From Rhodococcus oryzae (GTDB taxonomy: Bacteria > Actinomycetota > Actinomycetes > Mycobacteriales > Mycobacteriaceae), in the NCBI RefSeq assembly GCF_005049235.1, contig NZ_SUMD01000001.1, positions 310,001-374,000 on the forward strand: 64,000 nucleotides of DNA, given 5' to 3'. A model generated the notes under the pieces. It did not search any database. It was not told the DNA's origin and saw nothing but the letters and a program-made list of their open reading frames with translations. The position numbers were made by a program, and so were the translations under genes. Position 1 is the stretch's first letter. The number at the start of each line of letters is the position of its first letter. Shown here one piece after another: positions 19,146 through 27,886 of the stretch.

Positions 19146-19889
19146 TCAGCGTGCTGCCGCGGCTTTCTTGCGCTCGATGTCCTCGAGGGCGGCGATGTAC
19201 TTGGCCCGCTCGGCCGCGCCTGCCTCCCAGGCCTCCTTGCGGTTCTTGACGACCTTGACGGGCGCGCCGACCGCGATGCTGTAATCCGGGATCTCGCCCT
19301 TGACCACCGCGTGCGCGCCGAGCACGCACCCGCGGCCGACGATCGTGTTCCGCAGCACGGTCACCTTGGCGGCGACCCAGGTGTCCGGACCGATCCGAAC
19401 CGGGCCTTTCACGATGCCCTGGTCCTTGATCGGGACGTTGACGTCGTCCATCCGGTGGTCGAAGTCGCAGATGTAGCACCAGTCCGCGACCAGGGTTGAA
19501 GCGCCGATCTCGATGTCGAGGTAGGTATTGACGACATTGTCCTTGCCGAAGACGACCTTGTCGCCGATGCGCAGGGAACCCTCGTGGCAGCGGATCGCGT
19601 TGCCGTCGCCGATGTGCACCCAGCGGCCGATCTCGAGCCGCGACAGTTCGGGAGTCGAGTGGATCTCCACGTTCTTGCCGAGGAAGACCATGCCGCGCAG
19701 GATCACGTGCGGGTTCGCGAGCTTGAACTTGGCCAGCCGGTAGTAGCGCACCAGGTACCAGGGCGTGTACGCCTTGTTCTCGAGCACCCATCGCAGGGAG
19801 TCACGAGTCAGGAACTTCGCCTGCTCGCTGTCGGTCCGACGTGATCCCCGCCACCTCGTGCGCAACGGTGCGCCCCACATGCTGGTCAT
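19146..19889 (-). CDS. Hexapeptide-repeat (left-handed beta-helix) acyltransferase
   Basis: This 247-residue protein has repeated [LIV]-G-x-x-x-x hexapeptides from about residue 78 to 200 (VFLGKNVEIHS, LEIGRWVHIGDGNAI, LRIGDKVVFGKDNVV, IEIGASTLVADWC, IVGRGCVLGAHAVV). These build the left-handed beta-helix of acetyl/acyl-CoA-dependent O-acyltransferases. A C-terminal charged helix follows. It corresponds to the Rv3034c type next to the MGLP genes, so acylation of a glucan lipopolysaccharide is a reasonable but unproven role. It is convergent with the glycosyltransferase. The ATG at 19889 opens MTSMWG; a second ATG three codons on is also possible. Confidence 0.85.
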   Translation of the reverse strand: MTSMWGAPLRTRWRGSRRTDSEQAKFLTRDSLRWVLENKAYTPWYLVRYYRLAKFKLANPHVILRGMVFLGKNVEIHSTPELSRLEIGRWVHIGDGNAIRCHEGSLRIGDKVVFGKDNVVNTYLDIEIGASTLVADWCYICDFDHRMDDVNVPIKDQGIVKGPVRIGPDTWVAAKVTVLRNTIVGRGCVLGAHAVVKGEIPDYSIAVGAPVKVVKNRKEAWEAGAAERAKYIAALEDIERKKAAAAR

Positions 19890-19905
19890 GCCATGCAGCC
19901 TACGG

Positions 19906-20181
19906 TCAGCGAATGTGAGCTCCGCGACGGCCCACTCCGCCGCCCCCGCCGAGCCATCCGCCGCCTCCCAGCAGCGCCGCGACCAGCGCCGCCGTCACCG
20001 CGACCACGATGACCGCGAGCAGGGAGGACGTCATCACGCCGATCAGCGTCGCGGCGCCGACGATCAGGCCGACGACGATCACCACCCCCGCCTGAGGCGT
20101 GCCGAGCAGGTGATTGTCGTTCGCGTCGACGCGCGGCGAACGGCGCGGCGCACTCAAATCTCCACCCCCTGGCCCTTCCAT
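19906..20181 (-). CDS. Small membrane protein, hypothetical
   Basis: This 91-residue protein has a polar N terminus (MEGPGGGDLSAPRRSP) and a long hydrophobic span at about residues 30-70 (AGVVIVVGLIVGAATLIG and SLLAVIVVAVTAALVAALLG). That is enough for two transmembrane helices, followed by a Gly-rich tail. No family is recognised. A TTG at 20199 could extend it by six residues. It stands 16 bases upstream of the hexapeptide acyltransferase on the same strand, so the two may be cotranscribed. No strong ribosome site is visible. Confidence 0.6.
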   Translation of the reverse strand: MEGPGGGDLSAPRRSPRVDANDNHLLGTPQAGVVIVVGLIVGAATLIGVMTSSLLAVIVVAVTAALVAALLGGGGWLGGGGGVGRRGAHIR

Positions 20182-20510
20182 GTCGCCATTCAAACACAAT
20201 TGCGACCGGAATTGTGCGTTTCTGTCGGCTAACTATCGCAATCCGATACGGAATGTACCGAAATCACGTTCCAATCACAGGAGGCGCCGGACCTGCTCCA
20301 TCGCGCCACAATTGGACGCTTGTCATCACGCTGTCCATTGAATTCTGAACCACTCACATTTCGTCCGCGGACCCCGACTGGCGATCGGCACGCCCGATTG
20401 TCCTGCGTTCAACGGATAGTCGATCCGCATTCCGCGAAGGGGCGGGTTCACACCCCCCGGGTCTCGGCCGGATAGTCTGCACCGAGCGAAATCCACACGA
20501 GGAGTGTTGA
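20182..20510. other. Intergenic region, 329 bases, divergent promoters
   Basis: This stretch is visibly more AT-rich than the genes around it and separates the small membrane protein from the beta-propeller lipoprotein. GAGGAG just before 20511 is the ribosome site of the lipoprotein gene, and GATAGTCT near 20472 could serve as part of its -10 region. I see no convincing RNA structure, repeat or small gene. Confidence 0.5.
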
Positions 20511-21809
20511 ATGCGGCGTGTTCTCCGGTCGGCAGCGGTGTCGCTGACGGCAGTTTCGGCGCTGATCATCGGCGGCTGCAGCAGCGCACCACCGCTCGAT
20601 GACGCCTACGCACCGAGCGGATGGCCCGCCATGCACGCGGACGCCCGCAACAGCGGCACCAGCCCCGCCGAGGGGGCCCGGTCGATCTCCTTCGACTGGT
20701 CGCGCCCGATCGGCGCACCGACCGCGACGGCAGCCTCGGTCGCATCGAACGGCCAGATCTTCGTCACCTCGCGCAGCGAGAACGGCTGCAACCTCTTCTC
20801 GTTCGAGATCGAGACCGGCCGCAAGCGCTGGTGCAACCGGCTCGGCCCCGGCGTCGCGGTCTCGACCCCTCTCGTCGACCGCGTCACGAATGTGTACGTC
20901 GGCGAGGACGGCGCCATGAACTCCTTCAACGAGCACGGTCAGCTGCGCTGGCGCACCGTGGTGAGCGGGACGCCGCTGTCCGCCCAGTTCACCGCCGACG
21001 GAAACCTGCTGTTCGTCACGCATTTCGGCGTCGTCTCGGTGCTCAGCACCCAGACCGGCAAGGAGATCGTGCCGTCGTACCAGCTGATCCCGACGCCGAC
21101 CTACGACGTCGCCCAGAACGTCCCGCTGCCGCCCGCCGCGCAGGGACTCGAGCAGTGCTTCTTCGGCGCCCCCGAGTGCCCCGTCTCGACGGCACCGTCC
21201 ATCGACCTCGCCACCGGCAGGTTCTTCGTCACCGTCTGGCGACCGGGCCGCCCGCACACCGAGCTGGTCGGCCTGCGGTACGCCGACGGCCGGATCAGCG
21301 AGGACTGGTCCTCCGACGCGCTGCCCGGCGGTGTGACGTCCAGCCCGGTGATCTCCGCCGACGGGACGACGCTCTACGCAAACGACAGCGCGGGCACGCT
21401 GTGGGCGCTCGATTCCGAGACCGGCGAGCCCCGCTGGAGCAACGACCTCGGGTTCGCCGCCGCGGGCAGCCCCACTGTCGCCGCGGACGGCCTGATCATC
21501 CCGGCCGGCTCTGACAAGGGCCACCTGCTCGCCCTCGAGGACAAGGGTGACCACGCCGAGTTGCTGTGGGAGCGAAAGGACGTCGTTCAGCTCGGCGTCC
21601 CTGCGCAGACCGGCGGCTCGACCGGCTACACCGTCGTGCGCGAGGGCAACACCGGTCTCGCGGTGCTCACCTTCGACACCGATACCGGCGAGACGCTCGA
21701 CCAGGACACCCTGCCGGGCGCCGAGGGCTTCACCGTCGGCACGTCGATCGGACCCGGCGGCGAGGTCGTCACCCCCACCCTGATCGGCGAGGTGTTCGTC
21801 CTCCGCTAG
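20511..21809 (+). CDS. PQQ-like beta-propeller lipoprotein
   Basis: This 432-residue protein has a lipoprotein signal (MRRVLRSAAVSLTAVSALIIGGC, lipobox IIGGC, lipidated Cys23). Repeated blade motifs follow, such as LFSFEIETGRKRWCNRLG, VVSVLSTQTGKEIV, LWALDSETGEPRWSNDLG and ISADGTTLYANDSAGT, typical of a PQQ-type (BamB-like) beta-propeller. It should sit on the outer face of the cytoplasmic membrane as a scaffold. Enzymatic PQQ binding is not implied. It is the Rv3035 type. Its stop codon overlaps the convergent methyltransferase stop through a shared CTAG. Confidence 0.85.
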   Translation: MRRVLRSAAVSLTAVSALIIGGCSSAPPLDDAYAPSGWPAMHADARNSGTSPAEGARSISFDWSRPIGAPTATAASVASNGQIFVTSRSENGCNLFSFEIETGRKRWCNRLGPGVAVSTPLVDRVTNVYVGEDGAMNSFNEHGQLRWRTVVSGTPLSAQFTADGNLLFVTHFGVVSVLSTQTGKEIVPSYQLIPTPTYDVAQNVPLPPAAQGLEQCFFGAPECPVSTAPSIDLATGRFFVTVWRPGRPHTELVGLRYADGRISEDWSSDALPGGVTSSPVISADGTTLYANDSAGTLWALDSETGEPRWSNDLGFAAAGSPTVAADGLIIPAGSDKGHLLALEDKGDHAELLWERKDVVQLGVPAQTGGSTGYTVVREGNTGLAVLTFDTDTGETLDQDTLPGAEGFTVGTSIGPGGEVVTPTLIGEVFVLR

Positions 21810-22966
21810 AGCCGGACGCCCGCGGCGCAGACGAACGCGACCGGGGTGCGGCCGATCCGGGTCAGCACCACGCTCAGCGAGGCCGAGCCGCGCAGCTTCA
21901 GCCTGGGGCGCAACACCGCGGGGTCCACGTCGACGCCGCGCACCAGGATCTCGGCCACCCCGCAGTCGAGGCGGGCGAGCTCCTGACGCAGCGCCTTCTC
22001 GGAGTACTTGAGCTGCTCGATGATCCGGAACCCGCGCACGCCGGGGGGCACCGCGTCGCCGGTGAGGTACGCGATCCGCGGGTCGAGCTGCCAGAGCCCG
22101 TGCCGGGCCGCGTAATGCCGCACCAGGCCCGCGCGCACCACCGCCCCGTCCGGGTCGACGATCCACTCCCCCGGTCCGCGCTCGGGGATCTCGTCCGGTT
22201 CGGCGTCGGTCAGCTCCCAGGCGGTGTCCGCGGTCAGCACGGTCGCGCGACGACGAACCCCCGCCCCCGCGAGCCCGGGCGACCACAGGCAGGCCTCGCG
22301 CACGCCCCCGTCGAGCGAGACGATCTCCACCTCGCCGGGCCACTCCAGCGCGTCGTAGTCCAGTCCGGGAGCGCATTTCACCGACAGGTCGCGGCCGCGG
22401 TACGCCTCCAGCAGGTCCGGCAGCGGCGGCTGCAGGGCGGCCGGGTCGTGCCTGCGCCTGCCGCCCGCCCGCCTGGCCGGATCGGCGAGGACGACGGTGT
22501 CGCGGGTGCACGGCACCAACGCGTCCGCGCGGACGACCGTCGCGCCGGGCACGTTGTGCTGCGCCATCGCCAGGCGCACCGGGTCGAGATCGCTGCCGAT
22601 CACCGCGCTCGCGATGCCGACCAGGGCGGACAGTTCCGCTCCCACCGAGCAGGTCACGTCGTGCACGGCCCGGCCGGCCACCCGCTCGGCCCGCCTGCGC
22701 GCGACCACCGAGGGCGTCGTCTGCTGCAGCGCGTCATCGGTGAACAGCCAGTCCCGGCCACCGTCGATCTTGCCGACGGCCTTGCGGCGCAGCAGCACCG
22801 TCTCGACCAGGGCACCGGAGCGGTCGGCAAAACGCGCACGCACCCGGCCGATGTCGGCCAGGTGCGTGCGTGTCGAGAGTTCGAGCCGATCCACCTCGGC
22901 GAGGGCGGCGATGCCGTCCTCGGACGTCAGGTACCGCACGTCCTCCCGGGTGAACTCGTATCCCAC
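21806..22966 (-). CDS. THUMP-like-domain class I SAM methyltransferase
   Basis: This 386-residue protein has a helical N terminus and a Rossmann methyltransferase core (VHDVTCSVGAELSALVGIASAVIGSDLDPVRLAMAQHNV, then DTVVLADPARR resembling the catalytic DPPR-type motif of RNA methyltransferases). It ends in a domain annotated in relatives as THUMP-like (RGFRIIEQLKYSEKALRQELARLDCGVAEILVRG). RNA methylation is the likely role, with unknown target. The GTG at 22966 shares one base with the TAG of the upstream methyltransferase. Longer starts would overlap that gene. It is the Rv3037c type. Confidence 0.82.
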   Translation of the reverse strand: MGYEFTREDVRYLTSEDGIAALAEVDRLELSTRTHLADIGRVRARFADRSGALVETVLLRRKAVGKIDGGRDWLFTDDALQQTTPSVVARRRAERVAGRAVHDVTCSVGAELSALVGIASAVIGSDLDPVRLAMAQHNVPGATVVRADALVPCTRDTVVLADPARRAGGRRRHDPAALQPPLPDLLEAYRGRDLSVKCAPGLDYDALEWPGEVEIVSLDGGVREACLWSPGLAGAGVRRRATVLTADTAWELTDAEPDEIPERGPGEWIVDPDGAVVRAGLVRHYAARHGLWQLDPRIAYLTGDAVPPGVRGFRIIEQLKYSEKALRQELARLDCGVAEILVRGVDVDPAVLRPRLKLRGSASLSVVLTRIGRTPVAFVCAAGVRL

Positions 22967-23946
22967 TACTTCGGTTCGGGCTTCACGCCGGTGATCATCA
23001 CGTTGTAGAAGAAGTTGCGCGGGACGATGTGCTTGAGCAGCTTCTCGTCGACCCAGCTCAGCGTCTTGAATCCACCGAACGCGAACTTGGCCCAGCCCCA
23101 GCCGAGCTTCTCCGGCGGAACCGCCGCCTCGAAGGTCCGCACCGGCCAGCCCAGCAGCGCCGCGGCGAACTCCTCGGTGATGGCCCGTACCTCGGTGCCG
23201 CCTGCCGACTTCGCCATGTTCTCGAGGTCGGTGGGGTCGAAGGTGTGGATGTCGACGACGGCCTCGAGTGCCGCGGCGCGGGAGGACTCGTCGAGCTCTT
23301 CCTGCGGACGACGCCAGCTGGCCAGGAACGGCAGCTTGGTGACCGTGGTGGTGGCCTCCCAGGTCGCGCGACCGAGCCAGCGGGCGTAGAAGTTGCCGAC
23401 CGTGGAGGGCTCGCCTGCGAAGACGAATCGGCCGCCCGGCTTGAGCACCCGAAGGACCTCGCGCAGCGACTGCTCGACGTCCGGGATGTGATGCAACACC
23501 GCGTGACCGACGACGAGGTCGAAGGTGTTGTCGTCGTACGGGATCCGCTCGGCGTCCGCGACGCGACCGTCGACCTTCAGGCCGAGGTGCTCGGCGTTGC
23601 GCAACGCGACCTTGACCATGCCGGGCGAGAGATCGGTGACGGAGCCGGTCTTGGCGACCCCGCCCTGCATCAGGTTGAGCAGGAAGAAGCCGGTGCCGCA
23701 GCCCAGTTCCAGCGCCCGCTCGTACGGCAGCGGCAGGTCCCCTGCGACGGCGTCGAACCGGCCCTTGGCGTAGTCGATGCAGCGCTCGTCGTACGAGATG
23801 GACCACTTGTCGTCGTACGTCTCGGCCTCCCAGTCGTGGTACAGGACCTGGGCGAGCTTGGTGTCCTTACGAGCGGCCTCGACCTCTTCGGCGGTGGCGT
23901 GCGGACGCGGCGCGGGATCGATTCCGTCATTCGGGCTTGCAGTCAT
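22966..23946 (-). CDS. UbiE/COQ5-like class I SAM methyltransferase
   Basis: This 326-residue protein has motif I ALELGCGTGFFLLNL (about 79-93), motif II VTDLSPGM, motif IV DLVVGHAVLHHIPD and LKPGGRFVFAGEP. A C-terminal extension of about 130 residues carries several aromatic residues (LGWGWAKFAFGGFKTLSW). The substrate may be a quinone, lipid or other small molecule, and the family is too broad to decide. It is the Rv3038c type. It couples tightly to the THUMP-like methyltransferase downstream (TAGTG) and is 65 bases downstream of the enoyl-CoA hydratase gene. Confidence 0.85.
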   Translation of the reverse strand: MTASPNDGIDPAPRPHATAEEVEAARKDTKLAQVLYHDWEAETYDDKWSISYDERCIDYAKGRFDAVAGDLPLPYERALELGCGTGFFLLNLMQGGVAKTGSVTDLSPGMVKVALRNAEHLGLKVDGRVADAERIPYDDNTFDLVVGHAVLHHIPDVEQSLREVLRVLKPGGRFVFAGEPSTVGNFYARWLGRATWEATTTVTKLPFLASWRRPQEELDESSRAAALEAVVDIHTFDPTDLENMAKSAGGTEVRAITEEFAAALLGWPVRTFEAAVPPEKLGWGWAKFAFGGFKTLSWVDEKLLKHIVPRNFFYNVMITGVKPEPK

Positions 23947-24011
23947 GGGTGAGAGCCTACCGGGTAGTAAGGAGTGTGAACAGGTTCTAGTTTTGTGCGG
24001 GTGCCGGGCCG

Positions 24012-24791
24012 CTACTTGCCCGTGAACTGCGCCTTACCCGGGCCGTTCGCCACGAAGGACTCCATGCCGATCGTCCGGTCCTCGGTCGCGAAGAGCTGCG
24101 CGAACTGCTGCGCCTCGATCTTGAGCCCGGTGTTCAGGTCCGTGTCGAGACCCTGATCGATGGACGCCTTGGCCGCGGCAAGTGCGCGGCTCGCGGCGCC
24201 GACGAACTGCGAAGCCCACTTGCGGGCCGCGTTGTAGACCTCGTCGGGGGCGACCATCTCGTCGATCAGGCCGATCGCGAGGGCCTCCTCGGCACCGACG
24301 AACCGTCCGGTGAACACCAGGTCCTTGGCCTTGCTGGGGCCGATGAGTCGGGCCAGGCGCTGGGTACCGCCGCCGCCGGGGATCACGCCGAGCAGCACCT
24401 CGGGGACGCCGACCTTGGCGTTGTCGCCCGCGATCCGGCGATCCGCGCCGAGCGCGATCTCCAGGCCGCCGCCGAGGGCGTAGCCGGTGATCGCGGCGAC
24501 GGTCGGCTTCGGGATCTCGGAGATGCAGCCGAGCGCCGACTGCAGGTCACCCGCGACCGGGCTCATCTCGGCGAAGGACATCTCCGCCATCTCCTTGATG
24601 TCCGCGCCTGCCGCGAACACCTTCTCGCCGCCGTACACGATGACCGCCTTGACGTCGGCGTTGACGGTGGCCTCGCGGGCCGCGGCCCGGAGCTCCTCCT
24701 GCAACTGACGGTTCAGCGCGTTCATCGGGGGGCGCGCGAGCCGGATGGTGCCGATGCCGTCGGATACCTCGAGAGTCACAAACTCAGCCAT
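24012..24791 (-). CDS. Enoyl-CoA hydratase/isomerase (crotonase family)
   Basis: This 259-residue protein has the crotonase fold with the oxyanion-hole segments FAAGADIKEM and ALGGGLEIALGADRRIAG. The catalytic-region block PEVLLGVIPGGGGTQRLARLIGPSKAKDLVFTGR contains one glutamate (PEVLLG), and the other catalytic position (GGGLEIALG) also keeps its Glu. Both conserved acids are therefore present and true hydratase activity is plausible. The reaction is addition of water to trans-2-enoyl-CoA in beta-oxidation. It begins 10 bases after the NUDIX gene upstream on the same strand. It is the Rv3039c (echA17) type. Confidence 0.93.
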   Translation of the reverse strand: MAEFVTLEVSDGIGTIRLARPPMNALNRQLQEELRAAAREATVNADVKAVIVYGGEKVFAAGADIKEMAEMSFAEMSPVAGDLQSALGCISEIPKPTVAAITGYALGGGLEIALGADRRIAGDNAKVGVPEVLLGVIPGGGGTQRLARLIGPSKAKDLVFTGRFVGAEEALAIGLIDEMVAPDEVYNAARKWASQFVGAASRALAAAKASIDQGLDTDLNTGLKIEAQQFAQLFATEDRTIGMESFVANGPGKAQFTGK

Positions 24792-24801
24792 GAAGCGAAG
24801 G

Positions 24802-25614
24802 CTACCTTTCGCCCCACGGGTGCGCCCCGGCGGCGTAGTACGGATCCTGACCGGGGAATCGCACCCGCCACGAGCCGTCCTCCTCCTGGTACAGCGTCGG
24901 CAGGATCACCGGGATCTCCGGCTCGGCGGCGAGAACGTCTGCGACGGTGGCGTATTCGCCGATCGAGCTCAGCTGGCTCCAGGTCGGCGGGAGCAGCATG
25001 GTGCGCCCCTCGATCCAGTCCGTGATGGCCTGTGCCGGGGTCTGCCAGGTGACCTCGGCGGCCTCCGACGTCTCGCCGTCCGCGATCTGACCGGCCGGGG
25101 CCGCGGCCACGAAGAAACGGGTGTCGTAGCGCCTGCCCTCGCCGACCGGGGTGATCCAATTCGCCCACGGCCGAAGCAGATCCGCGCGCAGTACCAGGTT
25201 CTCGCGGGCGAGGAACTCGCTGAACGAGAACTCGCGGGCCTCCAACTGCTTCCGTGCCTGCGCGTAGCCGGCGGTGTCCGCGACGACGGTGTCCGCGGTC
25301 GGCCCGGCCAGCAGCACGCCGCACTCCTCGAAGGTCTCCCGCACCGCCGCGCAGACCAGCGCCTTCGCCCTGCTCTCGTCGACGCCGAACCGCTCGGCCC
25401 ACCAGGAGACCGGAGGGCCGGTCCAGGCCACGTCCGCGTCGGCGTCCTGCGGGTCGACGCCGCCGCCGGGGAACACGGTCATGCCACCGGCGAAGGCCAT
25501 CCCACCCACGCGCCGGAGCAGGAACACCTCGGGCCCGGACTCGGAGTCGCGCACCAGGATGACGGTGGAGGCGTCCTTCGGGGGGACTTCGGGGTGTGCT
25601 TCAAAAGTGGCCAT
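24802..25614 (-). CDS. NUDIX hydrolase with inserted Nudix box (RNU1/NUDT19-like)
   Basis: This 270-residue protein reads EVFLLRRVGG...MTVFPGGGVDPQDAD, then about 30 residues of insertion before AAVRETFEECGVLL. That splits the usual G-x5-E-x7-REUxEExGU box, as in CoA-diphosphatase-like NUDT19/RNU1 relatives. The REx2EE metal-binding core is intact. Hydrolysis of a CoA ester or another nucleoside diphosphate linked to X is likely, and the adjacent enoyl-CoA hydratase fits an acyl-CoA substrate. It is the Rv3040c type and is probably cotranscribed with echA. Confidence 0.85.
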   Translation of the reverse strand: MATFEAHPEVPPKDASTVILVRDSESGPEVFLLRRVGGMAFAGGMTVFPGGGVDPQDADADVAWTGPPVSWWAERFGVDESRAKALVCAAVRETFEECGVLLAGPTADTVVADTAGYAQARKQLEAREFSFSEFLARENLVLRADLLRPWANWITPVGEGRRYDTRFFVAAAPAGQIADGETSEAAEVTWQTPAQAITDWIEGRTMLLPPTWSQLSSIGEYATVADVLAAEPEIPVILPTLYQEEDGSWRVRFPGQDPYYAAGAHPWGER

Positions 25615-25686
25615 GTGTCGGACGTTACAACGCCACCGCGCCGGTTAGTTCGCGCGGCTCAAGAAAGTGGCCTCCCGCGGGGTGCC

Positions 25687-26517
25687 TCAGCGGCGGTGCT
25701 GGCCCGGCAGCCGGGTGCGCCTGGCGAAGAACCGGCCGTCCACCTTGTCCAGGCTGATCGCCTGGCTGAACGCGTGTGTCAGGTTCTCCGCCGTGATCAC
25801 GTCGTCGATCAGACCCTGCGAGACGACCTCGCCCTCCTTGAGCAGCAACGCGTGCGTGAAGCCAGGCGGGATCTCCTCGACGTGGTGGGTGATGAGCACG
25901 GTCGCGGGCGCGTCCGGGTCGGCGGCCAGGTCCGAGAGCCGCGCCACGAGCTCCTCGCGCCCGCCCAGGTCCAGCCCGGCCGCCGGCTCGTCGAGCAGCA
26001 GCAGTTCCGGATCTGTCATCAGGGCCCGCGCGATCAGTACGCGCTTGCGCTCCCCCTCCGACAGCGTGCCGTAGGTCCGGTTCGCCAGGTGCTCGGCGCC
26101 CAGGCTCTCGAGCATCTCCACCGCGCGGGTGGTGTCCATCTCCTCGTAGCGTTCCCGCCACCGGCCGAGCACGGCGTAGCCGGCCGAGACGACCAGGTCG
26201 CGCACCACCTCGTCGGCGGGCACCCGGTGTGCGAGCGAGGAGGACGAGAGCCCGATCCGCGGTCGCAGCTCGGTGACGTCGACGCGGCCGAGGACCTCGC
26301 CGAGCAGGTGCGCCTTGCCCGAGGTCGGGTGCACCTCGGCGGCCGCGATCCGCAGCAGCGAGGTCTTGCCCGCGCCGTTGGGCCCGAGCACAACCCATTT
26401 CTCGTCGAGCTCCACCTTCCACGTCACGGGGCCGACCAGGGTCACACCGCCACGGCGGATGAGTACGTCGTCGAAATCGATGAGCAGATCGGGATCAAGT
26501 TCGGACACGACGCCCAT
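25687..26517 (-). CDS. ABC transporter ATP-binding protein (ModF/PhrA-like single ATPase)
   Basis: This 276-residue ATPase has Walker A GPNGAGKTSLL (residues ~54-64), a Q-loop region around RPRIGLSSSSL, signature LSEGERKRVLIARALM, Walker B LLLLDEPAAGLD and the switch His in VLITHHVEE. No permease gene is adjacent: the next gene downstream is NUDIX and the one upstream is a YczE-like membrane protein. It may act with a permease encoded elsewhere or in a non-transport role. It is the Rv3041c type. A GTAGGT stretch stands before the ATG. Confidence 0.88.
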   Translation of the reverse strand: MGVVSELDPDLLIDFDDVLIRRGGVTLVGPVTWKVELDEKWVVLGPNGAGKTSLLRIAAAEVHPTSGKAHLLGEVLGRVDVTELRPRIGLSSSSLAHRVPADEVVRDLVVSAGYAVLGRWRERYEEMDTTRAVEMLESLGAEHLANRTYGTLSEGERKRVLIARALMTDPELLLLDEPAAGLDLGGREELVARLSDLAADPDAPATVLITHHVEEIPPGFTHALLLKEGEVVSQGLIDDVITAENLTHAFSQAISLDKVDGRFFARRTRLPGQHRR

Positions 26518-26588
26518 CTTGACCTACCCGCTCGCGGCGCACGCGTCAGGACCGGGTTGCGTGTCGCCGGTCCGGCACGCCGCGCAGG

Positions 26589-27251
26589 TCAACGGGCCGG
26601 GCAATCCTCGCGTGCGACGGCGGGCACCGACATCGCCGGCGCCGCACCGCCGCCGCCACGGTTCGGACCGAGCCGGTTCAGGAGGCCCATCATCAGCTGG
26701 ATCAGGGGTCCGATGCCGAGCGCGTAGACGACGGTGCCCACCCCGACGGTGCCGCCGAGCATCCAGCCGGTCGCCAGCACGGCCACCTCGAGTCCGGTGC
26801 GGACCAACCGCACCGACAGCCCGGTGCGCGCGACCAGCCCGGTCATCAACCCGTCCCGCGGCCCGGGGCCGAGCCCGGCACCGATGTAGAGCGCCGCCGC
26901 GAACGCATTGAGGACGACCGCGAACAGCATCACCGGAATCCGGGTGGCCAGCGTGTCCAGTTCGGGGAGCAGGGCCAGCGAGGTATCCACCGCTACCGCG
27001 ATCACCACGACGTTCGCGACCGTGCCGAAGCCGGGGCGCTGGCGGATCGGGATCCAGAGCAGCAGCACCGCAGCACCGGTCAGAGCGGTGACGGTGCCGA
27101 AGCTCAGCGACGTCCGCTGCGCCACACCCTGGTGAAACACGTCCCAGGGGTCGAGCCCGAGCCCGGCGACGACCATCAGCGCCATCGAGAAACCGTAGAG
27201 CCACAGTCCGACGAAGAGCGCGGCGAGACGGGAGGGCAGGCGGGTGAGCAT
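26589..27251 (-). CDS. YczE/YyaS/YitT-family integral membrane protein
   Basis: This 220-residue protein has about five or six hydrophobic helices (RLAALFVGLWLYGFSMALMV, VTALTGAAVLLLWIPI, TVANVVVIAVAVDTSLALL, RIPVMLFAVVLNAFAAALYIGAGLGPGPRDGLMTGL, LEVAVLATGWMLGGTVGVGTVVYALGIGPLIQLMM). GLDPWD and GPGPRDGLM are typical of the YczE family. Function is unknown for this family; some members sit near transporters or in antibiotic loci. The ATG at 27251 with GGGAGA upstream is preferred over a start 17 codons earlier that lacks a ribosome site. Confidence 0.8.
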   Translation of the reverse strand: MLTRLPSRLAALFVGLWLYGFSMALMVVAGLGLDPWDVFHQGVAQRTSLSFGTVTALTGAAVLLLWIPIRQRPGFGTVANVVVIAVAVDTSLALLPELDTLATRIPVMLFAVVLNAFAAALYIGAGLGPGPRDGLMTGLVARTGLSVRLVRTGLEVAVLATGWMLGGTVGVGTVVYALGIGPLIQLMMGLLNRLGPNRGGGGAAPAMSVPAVAREDCPAR

Positions 27252-27343
27252 GGCGGCCAGTCTCCCGACAACTGGACCGTCAACAAAGAGCCACTTCACC
27301 ATCGCTGGACTGCACGAGTGGTACTCCTTGTCACGCCAACCGG

Positions 27344-27886
27344 TCAGGTCCTCACGGCATCGAGCCGATCGAGCATCGCCCGCGGATCGTCCAGATGCAG
27401 GCTCACGCCCATGATCACGGTCGGTTCGTCACGGCGGAAGGCGATCGGGACACCGCTACGAAAGTCGATGTCGAGAACCGTGCCGTCCGGGCCCGGCAGG
27501 TACAGGCGGCCGTCGCGTACTTCCTCGTCGGTGCGGTCGAACCGCCTGATCAGCCTCGTGGCGCCGATCTCGACGAGATCGACGGTTGCCACGACCGCCG
27601 AACCCTGTCGGAGGACGAGCTCCGTCTCGGTGACCAGGTGCGGGTGCACCGCTCGCCCGGCGAGCCAGCCGACGACCGCGATGAGGGAGCCGACCGTCGC
27701 GACCAGCAGCGTCACGCGCAGCCACTGCCAGGGCACCAGCAGATGGATCGCCACCGCCTCGATCAGCCCGGCGACCATGAACGCGAGCGGGAGCACGGCG
27801 GTGCCCTTGCTGTATCCGAACGCGGCTGCCTGACCGTGCCGATCGTCCACCTGTCCCCTGACCCACATCCGCACCGCGGCGATCAC
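27344..27886 (-). CDS. Two-helix membrane protein with a C-terminal soluble domain, hypothetical
   Basis: This 180-residue protein has two hydrophobic helices (TAVLPLAFMVAGLIEAVAIHLLV and LRVTLLVATVGSLIAVVGWLAG, about residues 29-75). A beta-rich soluble part follows (ELVLRQGSAVVATVDLVEIGATRLIRRF, LYLPGPDGTVLDIDF), resembling bacterial PH-like domain proteins. I cannot name it. The GTG start overlaps the MerR regulator stop by four bases (GTGA), so it is translationally coupled to the MerR gene and is the obvious candidate for its regulated partner. Confidence 0.72.
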   Translation of the reverse strand: MIAAVRMWVRGQVDDRHGQAAAFGYSKGTAVLPLAFMVAGLIEAVAIHLLVPWQWLRVTLLVATVGSLIAVVGWLAGRAVHPHLVTETELVLRQGSAVVATVDLVEIGATRLIRRFDRTDEEVRDGRLYLPGPDGTVLDIDFRSGVPIAFRRDEPTVIMGVSLHLDDPRAMLDRLDAVRT

